A stretch of DNA of 64,000 nt, from the NCBI RefSeq assembly GCF_003944765.1, contig NZ_RWIU01000008.1, forward strand, positions 124,001-188,000, given 5' to 3'. A model generated the notes under the pieces. It saw nothing but the letters and a program-made list of their open reading frames with translations, was not told the DNA's origin and did not search any database. Position numbers and translations under genes: made by a program. This stretch comes from Hymenobacter perfusus. Its GTDB lineage: Bacteria; Bacteroidota; Bacteroidia; Cytophagales; Hymenobacteraceae. Positions 24,978-33,598 of this stretch are shown in pieces (within the stretch, counting starts at the first letter, position 1; each line of letters starts with the position of its first letter).

Positions 24978-25385
24978 CAGGGGCATACTACCCAACCCGC
25001 GCCGGAGGTTGCACCGGTCCGCAGAAGACCGGGGCGGGCCACAACCGCTCAGCTGCCGGTTGGGTACTTTATAGCCCTGGCTACCGTGGTAGGCCACCAC
25101 CCTGAAATACACCCAGTATGCAAACTCAATAACGGGTACGTTAGTATGCGGTAACCTGGCAACTATGGTCAATAAAGCCCACTACGGTCAATACTTCCGG
25201 GTGCTGGGCGACAAGGACGGTCATTTCGGACTGTTCAGCAGCGGGCCGCCGTCAGCCACCGGTCAGCCGGAAAACACAGCTACTGCCGGAGGCAGCAGTT
25301 GTTGGGTTCTTTGGTTGAGTTACAACAAAAAGCCCCGTACCGGTCAGGTGCGAGGCTTTTTGCCGGGTGGAGCAAAGCAAAGGAA
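24978..25385. other. Intergenic region with terminator
   Basis: These 408 bp contain the promoter region of the dehydrogenase gene and the terminator at 25327-25361. An ATG at 25165 opens a frame on the plus strand (MVNKAHYGQYFRVLG), but it runs through the terminator hairpin and ends at random beyond it, so I do not call it a gene. Confidence 0.4.
25327..25361. terminator. Terminator of the glycine-zipper gene
   Basis: The stem AAAAAGCC/GGCTTTTT (25327-25334 with 25354-25361) lies 25 bp past the minus-strand stop at 25386 and has T tracts on both strands. Confidence 0.7.
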
Positions 25386-25679
25386 CTAGTCCTTGCGCGA
25401 ATACTGGTCGTAGCGTACGGGGTCTTTCTTCTTGTCTTTTTTGCGGCCGATTACTCCGCCTGCCGCGGCTCCGGCCACAGTGCCGATTACCGCGCCTTTA
25501 CCGCCGCCAACTACTGCCCCGGTCACTGCGCCGGCACCGCCCCCAATGGCGGCGCCTTTGGCTTTTTTACTCCAGGATTTCCTGGGCTTGGTCTGAGCAG
25601 AAGCGTCCGAAGCTATTACCGTGCTTTCCAGAACAAACAGGGCCGAAAGCATAGCCGCATATATTTTGATGGTTTTCAT
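25386..25679 (-). CDS. Exported glycine-zipper protein
   Basis: Start ATG 25679 (MKTIKIYAAMLSALFVLES) opens a signal peptide ending near SDASAQ. The 97-aa product then has a basic stretch (KPRKSWSKKAKG) and a Gly/Ala-rich zipper of repeated GxxxG (GGGAGAVTGAVVGGG, GTVAGAAAGGVIG). It ends in a highly charged tail (RKKDKKKDPVRYDQYSRKD). Such zippers insert in or bridge membranes and are common in envelope stress proteins. The role is unknown and the family is weakly defined. Confidence 0.7.
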   Translation of the reverse strand: MKTIKIYAAMLSALFVLESTVIASDASAQTKPRKSWSKKAKGAAIGGGAGAVTGAVVGGGKGAVIGTVAGAAAGGVIGRKKDKKKDPVRYDQYSRKD

Positions 25680-25818
25680 GGCGTAAGTCGTTAACACGAA
25701 GGAAAATGTGTTTAGAGCGTTTAACGCGGCTGTATTCGTGAGGTTTCTACAGAGGCAAAATTTTACACCGCAAAGCCTTGTTAGATAGGTGAAATTTAAT
25801 ATTATTAAATGCTCACAG

Positions 25819-25851
25819 AAAAGCCCCTGACTTTAGGGAGTCAAGGGCTTT
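25819..25851 (-). terminator. Terminator of the S9 peptidase gene
   Basis: A stem with one mismatch (25819-25832 with 25838-25851, AAAAGCCCCTGACT type) lies 34 bp past the stop at 25885. On the minus strand it ends in TTTT. Confidence 0.7.
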
Positions 25852-25884
25852 GTACTGCACTGTTAAAATGTAATTCGCCAGCTG

Positions 25885-28329
25885 CTAGCGGGCGTCGGCT
25901 TTGGTTGTTTCGGGGGTGGTACCGGCCTTTTTCACGTAAGTGTCGAGCCAAGTGTTCATCTCCCACAGCATGTGCATGATGGACTCGCGGGCGGTGTAGC
26001 CGTGCGATTCGGCGGGCAGCACCACGTAGCGCACTGTTGCCCCGTTGCCTTTCAGCGCGTTGTAGAAGCGTTCCGTCTGGATAGGGAAAGTGCCCGAGTT
26101 GTTATCCGCCTCGCCATGAATCAGCAGAATCGGCGTTTTGATTTTGTTGGCGTAGTTGAAGGGCGACATGGCGTTGTACACCTCCGGAGCCTCCCAGTAG
26201 GTGCGTTCTTCGCCCTGGAAGCCAAACGGCGTGAGGGTACGGTTGTAGGCACCGCTACGGGCAATGCCGGCCTTAAACAGATTGCTGTGCGCCAGTAGGT
26301 TGGCCGTCATGAACGCGCCGTAGCTGTGACCCATTACGGCTACCCGGTTGGGGTCCACTACACCCAGCCGCTTTCCTTCATCAATAGCTGCCTTAGCCGA
26401 AGAAGTGAGCTGCTCCACGTAAGTATCGTTGGGCTGCTTGGTACCTTCGCCCACAATTGGAATACTGGCACCCTGTAGTACGGCGTAACCCTGCGTTACC
26501 CAGAATACGGGAGAACCCCAGCTCAGGCGCGTGAAAGTGTAAGGCGAACCTTTCACCTGGCCGGCGTCCTTCTTGTCCTTGAACTCTACGGGATAGGCCT
26601 CCATGAGCGTCGGCAGCGGCCCGTCTTCCTTCTTGTAATTTGGAGGCAGGTAGAGGTTGGCCGTCAACTCCACGCCATCGGCCCGCTTGTACTTAAGCAC
26701 CTGCTTCTGCAAGTTGCCCAGAGTGGCGTACGGGTTGGTGAACTTGGTGAGCGGTACTGCCTTGATGCTGGGAGCATCACGCAGGAAATAATTGGGGGCC
26801 TCCTGCGGCGACTCACGGCGCGTCACGAAAACGTGCTTGCCGGCATCCAGAATGGTTACGGGCATCTCGTAGTACGGGGCCTCAGAGCGCCACCAGCGGG
26901 TGCTTTTCTTCGTGCGTACGTTCAACTCATCCACAAACGGCCGGTCACCCTCCGGTGAGGCCCCGGTACCAATCATGTACACCACGTCGGCGTTAGCATC
27001 GGTAGTCAGCACGCGGCGGCCCTGCTCGTTGCGGCGTTGGAAAGGTGTGCCGGGGTCCGTGTAGGTATCCTGCGACGACCGCTCAAACAGGGGAGTGAGG
27101 GAGGTTTTGGTTGCCAGATCGAGACTCCAGAGCGTTTCCTTGCGGTCAGCCCACCGGTACCCTTCAACCAGGGCCAGCTTATCGGAGCCGCTCCAGTAAA
27201 TGTTGTTGAAGCGCAGGGGTAAGGAAGCCAGCTCCTGCGGCTGTCCGTCGAACGGTGCGCCCAGCGCGAAGAGTTTGTCACGCACCGGAGCGTCCTTTTT
27301 AGGGTCGCCACCGTCCTGCGCTTCTACCCAGAATAGCGTGTTGGGCGCATCCTCCCGCCAGCTGATTTCGCGAGGGCCGGTCGGTACAGCATCGAAGCTG
27401 GTTGGTACGTTGTCGGCCAGGGGCAGGTTTATCAGCTCTTTTACTACCAAGCCTTCCATGTTCAGCACATCGATGCGCTGGGGGAAGCTGGATACCGGCA
27501 GTGTGTAGGAGTAAGGGCGGTGGCGCGTACGCACCAGCACATATTTGCCACTGGGAGAAGGTAACGCCTGCTGAATAATGCCCGGCTGACCCAGCGGAGC
27601 CATACGGCCATCCATCCCCACCTTCACTACCTGTGTGAGGGCGTAAAAGTCAAACATGCGCTCATCTACCGGGTTTTTCAACAAATCCTGGTAAGTCCGT
27701 GCGGCGGCCGTGCGGCCTACGTTCTGCTGAATGGCCGGGCCGGTGGGAGCCGCCGTCGGGCTAGGGGCTTCACCCCGGCCACCCACCACGGCGCGGGCAA
27801 TAATGGTTTTGCTATCGAAAACCCATTCGTAGGGCATTCCAAATACTCCGTTCAGGAACAGGTTGGGTACCAGTTTGGCCGTGGCCGAAGCTACATCCAC
27901 CAGCCACAGCTCTACGTGGCTATTGGTGGTGTGGGTGAAGGCAATTTTGGTGTTATCCGGCGACCATTGTACGTCGCTGATGCGGGCGTTGGCAGGGAGG
28001 CCCTGTACCAACAGCTCTTTGCCTTCGGGCAGCCGCTGCAGGCGTAGGGTAGAAGCGTAGCTGACGCGGCTGGCGCCGTTGGTGCGCGGGTTAATGCGCA
28101 GGCCGGCCAGGCGTGCTTCGGGCTGGCTCACATCGGCAATGCTGGGCATGTCACGCACGTCCATCAGCAGCATCCACTGGCCGTTAGAGGCAAAGCTGAC
28201 GCGGGGCGTCGGCGCGGCATCGGCCAAGGCGGCAATGGCACGGGGCGGTGTCTGGTAGGGCAGATCCTGCGCCGAAGCCAGGCTAAGCGTACCCGCGCAC
28301 AAAGCCAGCGTGAGTCGAAGTATTTTCAT
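25885..28329 (-). CDS. S9 family peptidase, glutamyl endopeptidase-like (S9D)
   Basis: The 814-aa exported protein has a signal peptide (MKILRLTLALCAGTLSLASAQ). The N-terminal start LPYQTPPRAIAALADAAPTP and RPEARLAGLRINPRTNGASR-like block (written here SQPEARLAGLRI) resemble the chloroplast/bacterial glutamyl endopeptidase branch of S9. A propeller-like region fills about residues 40-540. The C-terminal hydrolase domain has nucleophile Ser in GHSYGAFMTA, Asp in HGEADNN and His in AESHGYTAR, all intact. It should cleave oligopeptides, possibly after Glu, in the periplasm. Monocistronic, with its own terminator. Confidence 0.85.
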   Translation of the reverse strand: MKILRLTLALCAGTLSLASAQDLPYQTPPRAIAALADAAPTPRVSFASNGQWMLLMDVRDMPSIADVSQPEARLAGLRINPRTNGASRVSYASTLRLQRLPEGKELLVQGLPANARISDVQWSPDNTKIAFTHTTNSHVELWLVDVASATAKLVPNLFLNGVFGMPYEWVFDSKTIIARAVVGGRGEAPSPTAAPTGPAIQQNVGRTAAARTYQDLLKNPVDERMFDFYALTQVVKVGMDGRMAPLGQPGIIQQALPSPSGKYVLVRTRHRPYSYTLPVSSFPQRIDVLNMEGLVVKELINLPLADNVPTSFDAVPTGPREISWREDAPNTLFWVEAQDGGDPKKDAPVRDKLFALGAPFDGQPQELASLPLRFNNIYWSGSDKLALVEGYRWADRKETLWSLDLATKTSLTPLFERSSQDTYTDPGTPFQRRNEQGRRVLTTDANADVVYMIGTGASPEGDRPFVDELNVRTKKSTRWWRSEAPYYEMPVTILDAGKHVFVTRRESPQEAPNYFLRDAPSIKAVPLTKFTNPYATLGNLQKQVLKYKRADGVELTANLYLPPNYKKEDGPLPTLMEAYPVEFKDKKDAGQVKGSPYTFTRLSWGSPVFWVTQGYAVLQGASIPIVGEGTKQPNDTYVEQLTSSAKAAIDEGKRLGVVDPNRVAVMGHSYGAFMTANLLAHSNLFKAGIARSGAYNRTLTPFGFQGEERTYWEAPEVYNAMSPFNYANKIKTPILLIHGEADNNSGTFPIQTERFYNALKGNGATVRYVVLPAESHGYTARESIMHMLWEMNTWLDTYVKKAGTTPETTKADAR

Positions 28330-28457
28330 AGAAAAAGGCTAAGCAAAAGATTACTACCTACAAAAGACGGTACAATCCGGCAAATTCGCTACTATTCTGC
28401 GTAACATGTTCACCGATAGTTGCGTAGCGTTGCGCTTGCTGGTGACCCACCCTCATG

Positions 28458-28488
28458 AAAAAAGCCCCGCCGGGTAGCAGGGCTTTTC
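28458..28488 (-). terminator. Terminator of the pirin/nitroreductase operon
   Basis: The stem AAAAGCCC/GGGCTTTT (28460-28467 with 28480-28487) lies about 40 bp beyond the pirin stop at 28527, with A and T tracts on both sides. Confidence 0.7.
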
Positions 28489-28526
28489 AATTAAAAATTG
28501 AAAAAGTATAACTCCTGAACAACCTG

Positions 28527-29237
28527 TTAATGGTTGATGGGTACCTCAATCAGAATGAACTGTGCTTCGGTTTCGCACTGAACCTGCACCGCCTCAGTCT
28601 CCCAGATTCCTATGCTTTCCCGCTGGTTTACCTGTGTGCCGCCGACTAGGAGGCTGCCTTCCAGCACAAACAGAAATACGCACTTGTTCAGCGGATTCAG
28701 GCGGTATTCCACCGTTTGGCCGGCATCGAACAGACCCAGGCTGAGGCGGGCGTTTTGGTTGATCCAGCAGTGGGCCGTGCCCTCCTCGTTGCTGACGATG
28801 GTGGTAAGTTGGTTGCGGCGCTTTTCGCGCGGAAAGTGGCGACGCTGGTAGCGGGGTGTCACGTTCTGTAACTTAGGCTCCACCCAGATCTGCAGGAAGT
28901 TCACCGGCTCGTCGCCAATGTTGTACTCCTCGTGGCGCAGGCCACTGCCCGCACTCATAATCTGCACCCAATCCTGCGTCACTTCCTCCGAGTAGCCCAA
29001 GGAGTCTTTGTGGTTCATGCGCCCGGCCAGCATCACCGAAATGATTTCCATGTTGGCGTGAGCATGCAGGCCAAAACCGCCACCCGCCTGCACAAAATCA
29101 TCATTGAACACCCTGAGCAGCCCGAAACCGGCGCGCTCAGGATTCGCGTACGGGCCGAAGCTCAGGGAAAAATGGCTTTGCAGCCAACCAATATCTTTCA
29201 GGCCCCGGGCGGCGGCGGTGGTGTGGCGGGTAAGCAT
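28527..29237 (-). CDS. Pirin family protein
   Basis: The 236-aa product is a bicupin of the pirin/YhaK type. The first cupin has the metal-ligand pattern GFGLHAHANMEIISVMLAG, then WVQIMSAGSGLRHEEYN. Next come FLQIWVEPKLQNVTPRYQRR and a shortened C-terminal cupin. Pirins bind iron and some are quercetinases or redox sensors; the function here is not known. It begins 3 bp after the nitroreductase stop, so the two are co-transcribed. A second pirin lies upstream at 30014. Confidence 0.9.
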   Translation of the reverse strand: MLTRHTTAAARGLKDIGWLQSHFSLSFGPYANPERAGFGLLRVFNDDFVQAGGGFGLHAHANMEIISVMLAGRMNHKDSLGYSEEVTQDWVQIMSAGSGLRHEEYNIGDEPVNFLQIWVEPKLQNVTPRYQRRHFPREKRRNQLTTIVSNEEGTAHCWINQNARLSLGLFDAGQTVEYRLNPLNKCVFLFVLEGSLLVGGTQVNQRESIGIWETEAVQVQCETEAQFILIEVPINH

Positions 29238-29240
29238 AGA

Positions 29241-29819
29241 CTACGCGGGAAGTTGCTGGTGGAAAGTGAAATCGGCTAGGGCTTTGCGCTGGCGCGGAGC
29301 TTTTTCGCGGCTCAGAAATGGCTCTTCCAGCTGAGCGGCATCCCCGATGTAGCCCAGGGCAATCATTACTACGGGCTGCAGATCATCGGGTAGCTGGAAG
29401 GTAGCCTGGGCTTTGGATCGGTCGAAGCCACCCATGAAATGGCCGTGCAGTCCCAGGGCCGTGGCCTCCAGAATGAGGTTAGCATTGGCCATGCCCAGAT
29501 CGTGCATAGCCGCTCCGTTGGGGGTGCCATTGTCGAATTGGGTTTTGGCCAGGGCCAGGATGAGCACGGGCGCGTGCTGAGCCCAGGGCTGGTTGCCAGG
29601 TAGCAGGCAGTCTACCATTTTGGCAAAGGCCTCCTGATCGGCATGGTGAGCGTAGATGTAGCGCCAGGGTTGCTCATTCATGGCACTTGGGGCCCAGGAG
29701 GCCGCTTCAAACGCCTGCTGCAGCGTTTCGGGCGCTACGGGGTAGCTGGCAAAAGCGCGGGGGCTCCAGCGTTTGCGAATCGTTTCCTGAACCGGAAAGG
29801 AAGTGGGGGCGTGTTTCAT
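29241..29819 (-). CDS. Nitroreductase family flavoprotein
   Basis: Start ATG 29819 (MKHAPTSFPVQETIRKRWSP) fits the family N-terminus; the longer frame adds 39 implausible residues. The 192-aa product has RWSPRAFASYPV, WAPSAMNEQPWRYIYA (FMN phosphate and isoalloxazine contacts), and MANANLILEATALGLHGHFM with the C-terminal IALGYIGDA. It reduces nitro compounds or quinones with NAD(P)H through FMN. It forms an operon with the pirin gene downstream (3-bp gap), and both sit below another pirin gene, suggesting a shared redox or aromatic-detoxification role (inference). Confidence 0.88.
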   Translation of the reverse strand: MKHAPTSFPVQETIRKRWSPRAFASYPVAPETLQQAFEAASWAPSAMNEQPWRYIYAHHADQEAFAKMVDCLLPGNQPWAQHAPVLILALAKTQFDNGTPNGAAMHDLGMANANLILEATALGLHGHFMGGFDRSKAQATFQLPDDLQPVVMIALGYIGDAAQLEEPFLSREKAPRQRKALADFTFHQQLPA

Positions 29820-30013
29820 AGAAGCATATAAACCATACTTCCCACCACTGGTTTGCCGAAGCGGGACAAGTGGCGGGAAGCAGGCACGCAAACAGGTGTG
29901 TGTAAACGAAAGTAGAAACCGGCGCTGTTGCGTCAATCGGAAATTCGGTGGAAGCTACCTGGCAACCGGCCAACGGACCGCAAGCCCGCATAACGGCCGC
30001 CTCGACCGGAAGC

Positions 30014-30727
30014 CTACAGACTCATGGGAACTTCCATGAGCAGCAAGCGGGCGTTGGCCGACGCCTGCACGCTGAAGCTACCGGTTTCCCAGACGCCCAG
30101 CCCGTCGCGCTGCTTCAGGGGCTGGCCAGCCACGGTAACCTCGCCTTCCAGCACAAACACATACACGCCGTTGCCAGCTTTCTTCACCTGATAATCGGCG
30201 GCGAAGCCCGCATCGAAATCGGCCAGGTGAAACCAGGCATCCTGATGAATCCAGACGCCGGCATCGTCGGGGCTAGGTGACAGTACCTGCTGAAACTGGT
30301 TGTGTCGGTCTGCGGCCCGGAAAGTCTGCTGATCATAGCGGGGCGTCACGTTGCGCTTGTTGGGAAATACCCAGATCTGCAGAAACTTCACGGGCTCGGA
30401 AGAACTGTGGTTTTTCTCGCTGTGGGCAATGCCCGTACCGGCACTCATCACCTGCACGTCGCTGCTGCCGATGATGCCGTGGTTGCCCGCATTGTCTTTG
30501 TGTTCCAGCGTGCCACTAAGCGGAATGCTGATGATTTCCATGTTGTCGTGCGGATGCGCGCCGAAGCCTTTGCCCCCGGCCACGGTATCATCATTAAGCA
30601 CGCGCAGCACCCCAAAGTGCATTCGCTCGGGGTTGGAATAGCCGGCGAAGCTGAAGGTATGGTAAGAGTTGAGCCAGCCGTGGTTGGCATGGCCCCGGGA
30701 ATCGGCAGTATGAAGGACGGTTTGCAT
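30014..30727 (-). CDS. Pirin family protein
   Basis: Start ATG 30727 (MQTVLHTADSRGHANHGWLN) is the conserved start. The 237-aa product has GFGAHPHDNMEIISIPLSG with the metal-binding His/His/Glu positions, QVMSAGTGIAHSEKNHS, and FLQIWVFPNKRNVTPRYDQQ. This is the YhaK-like pirin pattern, full length. Similarity to the second pirin at 28527 is clear but distant. It may share a promoter with the nitroreductase-pirin pair, separated by about 195 bp. Enzymatic role unproven. Confidence 0.9.
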   Translation of the reverse strand: MQTVLHTADSRGHANHGWLNSYHTFSFAGYSNPERMHFGVLRVLNDDTVAGGKGFGAHPHDNMEIISIPLSGTLEHKDNAGNHGIIGSSDVQVMSAGTGIAHSEKNHSSSEPVKFLQIWVFPNKRNVTPRYDQQTFRAADRHNQFQQVLSPSPDDAGVWIHQDAWFHLADFDAGFAADYQVKKAGNGVYVFVLEGEVTVAGQPLKQRDGLGVWETGSFSVQASANARLLLMEVPMSL

Positions 30728-30924
30728 GGTAGTCAGAGGAAATATAATCGTTGGTGATGCAAATATATGTACATACATCAATTGGCCAAGGAAAAATTCC
30801 CACTGTTCTATGTTTCCTTGCACAAACCGGCCTGGCAGGCTGAAATCACACAAAATAAATCGTAAACCCTACCTGTTACGGGTAGCTGAAATCAGCGTTT
30901 GCGGCATCAGGCTACCGGCCCGGA

Positions 30925-32253
30925 CTACTGAACTACGAGCCGCCGGCTACCGCCGATTTTGCCGTCGGGCATTTGCCACTGCAGGCGGTACAAACCCGCT
31001 GGCAGCTCCTGCAGGGTAATCTGCGGGGCTACCGGCAGCTGGCGAACCACCTGGCCCAGCGCATTGAGCAGGTGCAAAGAGCCCTGGGCCGCTGCCGGGA
31101 ACTGCACGCGTACAGTACCACTGGCGGGGTTCGGAAAAACCTGAAAAGCTGCCGCTGCCGACGGAGGAGCCGTGGCCAATGGCCTGCACTGCATGGCCGC
31201 CATCAGGTAGCGCCACAGCTCGGTATCAAAAGAGGAAACGGCCAGTCGGGGGCTGTCGGCTGAGTTGCCCTGGCGCACCACTACCAGGCCCCGGCTGGGT
31301 ACCACGTAGATCTTCTGGTCGTTTTTGCCCAGGGCCGCGAACATATCGGCGGGGGCAGAGGGAGTAATGGCCCCGGGCAGCACCGTTTGCAAAGGCCCGG
31401 GCAGCATGTAGGAGCTCTGTCCGTTGAGCCACCACAGGTAGCCGTAGCTGCGGTTGAAGCTTTGGGAAGGGGTAATCATCTGCCGGAAGTAGGCCGTATC
31501 CGAAAGAATAGCCGTTCCGTTCCAATTGCCCCGGGCCAAAGCCAGCAGGCCGAACCGCGCCATGTCACGGGCCCGGCTGTAATACACATCCTGTACCCAC
31601 AGGCCCTGCATGCCGATGCGGGTACCTAGTCGTTGGTTGGTATACTGATTGAGCGAGAGGTTACTGGCCCGCGTCAGGACGGTTTGCAGCTGCCGGTAGG
31701 CCCCCGTGTGGTAAGCCCAGCGCGTGCCGGCATCGGTGCGGTAAAACAGGCACGCGGCGGTGCTGCTCTCATTGTCACAAGGAGCAGGCGGCGTATCGTC
31801 GAGGCCGGAGGTCATGGTCAGCAGGTGTCGCAGGGTAACCAGCCGCTCCTTACTGGCCGGGGCCGCTGACCAGCCGCGCCCCAAAAACCGGTTGACGCTG
31901 TCCTGGAGGGTGAGCAGGCCATCCTGACGGGCCACCCCCGCCAGTACCGCCGTGAGCGACTTTCCCGCCGAAGCCCAATACCAGATGGAATCCTGGGTGA
32001 ACGTGCCGTAATACCGCTCCACTACCAGCCGCCCGTCCTGTAGCACAAGGAATGATTTGGTACGCTTGCGACCCAGAAAATTCAGTAAGGAATCAAGCTG
32101 CGGCTGGCACCAGCCCAGGCTTTGGGGCGAAGCAGTAGCCCACGCGCCCGCTGAGGCCGGAACCGGGGGGAAGTACAGCGGGTTTTGCTGGGCCCGCGCT
32201 GGAGCCGCGGAGAACAGTAAAAGCAGAAGAAAAAGGCGTAGTAGGTGTTTCAT
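30925..32253 (-). CDS. Secreted serine hydrolase (beta-lactamase family) with T9SS sorting domain
   Basis: Start ATG 32253 (MKHLLRLFLLLLLFSAAP) opens a signal peptide to ARAQQ. The 442-aa product has a class C beta-lactamase/penicillin-binding-protein-like domain: nucleophile motif SAGKS (SxxK form), then RHLLTMTSGLDDTP. The second-motif tyrosine is in YHTGAYRQ. The last 75 residues (FQVFPNPASGTVRVQF to GSRRLVVQ) form a T9SS sorting domain. It likely acts on esters or D-amino-acid peptides outside the cell; real beta-lactam hydrolysis is unlikely without further evidence. Confidence 0.85.
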   Translation of the reverse strand: MKHLLRLFLLLLLFSAAPARAQQNPLYFPPVPASAGAWATASPQSLGWCQPQLDSLLNFLGRKRTKSFLVLQDGRLVVERYYGTFTQDSIWYWASAGKSLTAVLAGVARQDGLLTLQDSVNRFLGRGWSAAPASKERLVTLRHLLTMTSGLDDTPPAPCDNESSTAACLFYRTDAGTRWAYHTGAYRQLQTVLTRASNLSLNQYTNQRLGTRIGMQGLWVQDVYYSRARDMARFGLLALARGNWNGTAILSDTAYFRQMITPSQSFNRSYGYLWWLNGQSSYMLPGPLQTVLPGAITPSAPADMFAALGKNDQKIYVVPSRGLVVVRQGNSADSPRLAVSSFDTELWRYLMAAMQCRPLATAPPSAAAAFQVFPNPASGTVRVQFPAAAQGSLHLLNALGQVVRQLPVAPQITLQELPAGLYRLQWQMPDGKIGGSRRLVVQ

Positions 32254-32391
32254 GAGCAAAAAGCGTAGGTAGTCTGCTTCGACAGGATGTAGCCGGCCGG
32301 GTTTACTGCCGGGTTGCCAGATATTTGCAGAGTCATTGGCTGGCCGCTTATCCCGTATCTGCTGGAGGCAGCATCATTCCCCCCCTATTGT

Positions 32392-33309
32392 ATGCTAAAT
32401 TTTCCGGCGGCCCCCGTTGTTTCGCGTCTGGCCCCCACACCCAGCGGTTTCCTGCATCTGGGCAACGCCGTCAATTTTACGCTTACGTGGCTGCTCACGC
32501 GCCAGGCCGGTGGCCTGCTGCACCTGCGGATAGATGATCTGGACCGCGCCCGGTTTCGACCGGTGTACCTGGAAAACATCTTCCGCACCCTCGACTGGCT
32601 GGGCCTCGACTACGACCATGGCCCCAGCGGCCCCGATGATTTCGAGCGGAATTTCTCCCAGCAGCATCGCCTACCCGAGTACGAAGCTGTGCTGCAAGCC
32701 GCCCGGGCGGTCCATCCGGAATTGTTTTATGCCTGCCGTTGCTCCCGCGCTGAGTTGGCCCGGCAGGTGCTGCCCGATGGCCGTTACCCTGGTACGTGCC
32801 GGCAGGGCGGGCTACCGTTTGCTGCTGCGGATACTGTCTGGCGGGCCGCTGTACCAGTTGAAGCCAGCGTATGCTTCCACGATTTAGCCCGGGGTGATAT
32901 ACAGATATGGCCAGCGCAGAATCCGGGAGACTTTGTAGTGCGCAAAAGGGACGGAGTAGCCGCGTATCAGGTGGCCTCCGTGGCGGATGATGTGCGGCTG
33001 GGGGTGAACCTCGTTGTGCGGGGGCACGATCTGCTGGACAGTACCGCCGCTCAGCTTTGGCTGGCCCCGTATCTGCCGAAACAGGGGGGCTTTACCAAGA
33101 CCCGGTTTCTGCATCATGGCCTGCTGCGGGATGCAGCCGGGCATAAGCTTTCCAAGTCAACCCAGGCTGGAACGCGACGCGGTATCCTGGAGGAAGCTAC
33201 CACGCCGCAGGTAGTATATCGGGCCGTCGCGCGGCTGCTGGAGCTGCCACCGGTAGCGGGGGAGTCGTTGGGGGCGTTAGCGGAAGATGTGCAAAGAGCC
33301 GACCATTGA
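32392..33309 (+). CDS. gluQ: Glutamyl-Q tRNA(Asp) synthetase
   Basis: Start ATG 32392 (MLNFPAAPVVSRLAPTPSG) fits the family; the longer frame is unsupported. The 305-aa product is the short paralog of glutamyl-tRNA synthetase without anticodon-binding domain. It has the HIGH-like motif PTPSGFLHLGNA, the zinc-binding cysteines in FYACRCSRAEL and YPGTCR, and the KMSKS-like HKLSKST. It attaches glutamate to queuosine in tRNA(Asp). The usual length is near 300 aa, so it looks complete. The gene runs towards susC, with 289 bp between. Confidence 0.88.
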   Translation: MLNFPAAPVVSRLAPTPSGFLHLGNAVNFTLTWLLTRQAGGLLHLRIDDLDRARFRPVYLENIFRTLDWLGLDYDHGPSGPDDFERNFSQQHRLPEYEAVLQAARAVHPELFYACRCSRAELARQVLPDGRYPGTCRQGGLPFAAADTVWRAAVPVEASVCFHDLARGDIQIWPAQNPGDFVVRKRDGVAAYQVASVADDVRLGVNLVVRGHDLLDSTAAQLWLAPYLPKQGGFTKTRFLHHGLLRDAAGHKLSKSTQAGTRRGILEEATTPQVVYRAVARLLELPPVAGESLGALAEDVQRADH

Positions 33310-33495
33310 GAAAGAACATGAGAGGAGACAAGACGAACCTTTTCCAAGGTGTTTAGACAGTACGCTAAAGGGCCGCCATGTATAGCTCATCATAAAGCAT
33401 GCTTATGTGAAGACGATAGAGGGCATCTATCACACATCATAGCATGGAATATGAGCCAAAAAGGAAAGGTAATTGCACCTTTAATACCCTTTTAA

Positions 33496-33525
33496 TTTGC
33501 TCCTAGTAAAGATAATGTAGTTTTG
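33496..33525 (+). promoter_or_regulatory. Candidate Bacteroidota promoter for susC
   Basis: TTTG at 33496-33499 and TAGTTTTG at 33518-33525 fit the Bacteroidota pattern of a TTTG-like -33 element and TAnnTTTG -7 element with a spacer of 18 nt. A transcript starting near 33532 would have a ~65-nt leader before the susC ATG at 33599. Confidence 0.5.
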
Positions 33526-33598
33526 ACACGCTAATATTGGGAATCTGATGATTCAGAATGCCAGTGGTTTCTAATCTTTTCATTTTTCAGCTCTTTTC

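Noticed and set aside
25165..25389. 74-codon plus-strand frame (MVNKAHYGQYFRVLG)
   Set aside because: It runs through a terminator hairpin and into the antisense of the glycine-zipper gene; no ribosome site or family support.
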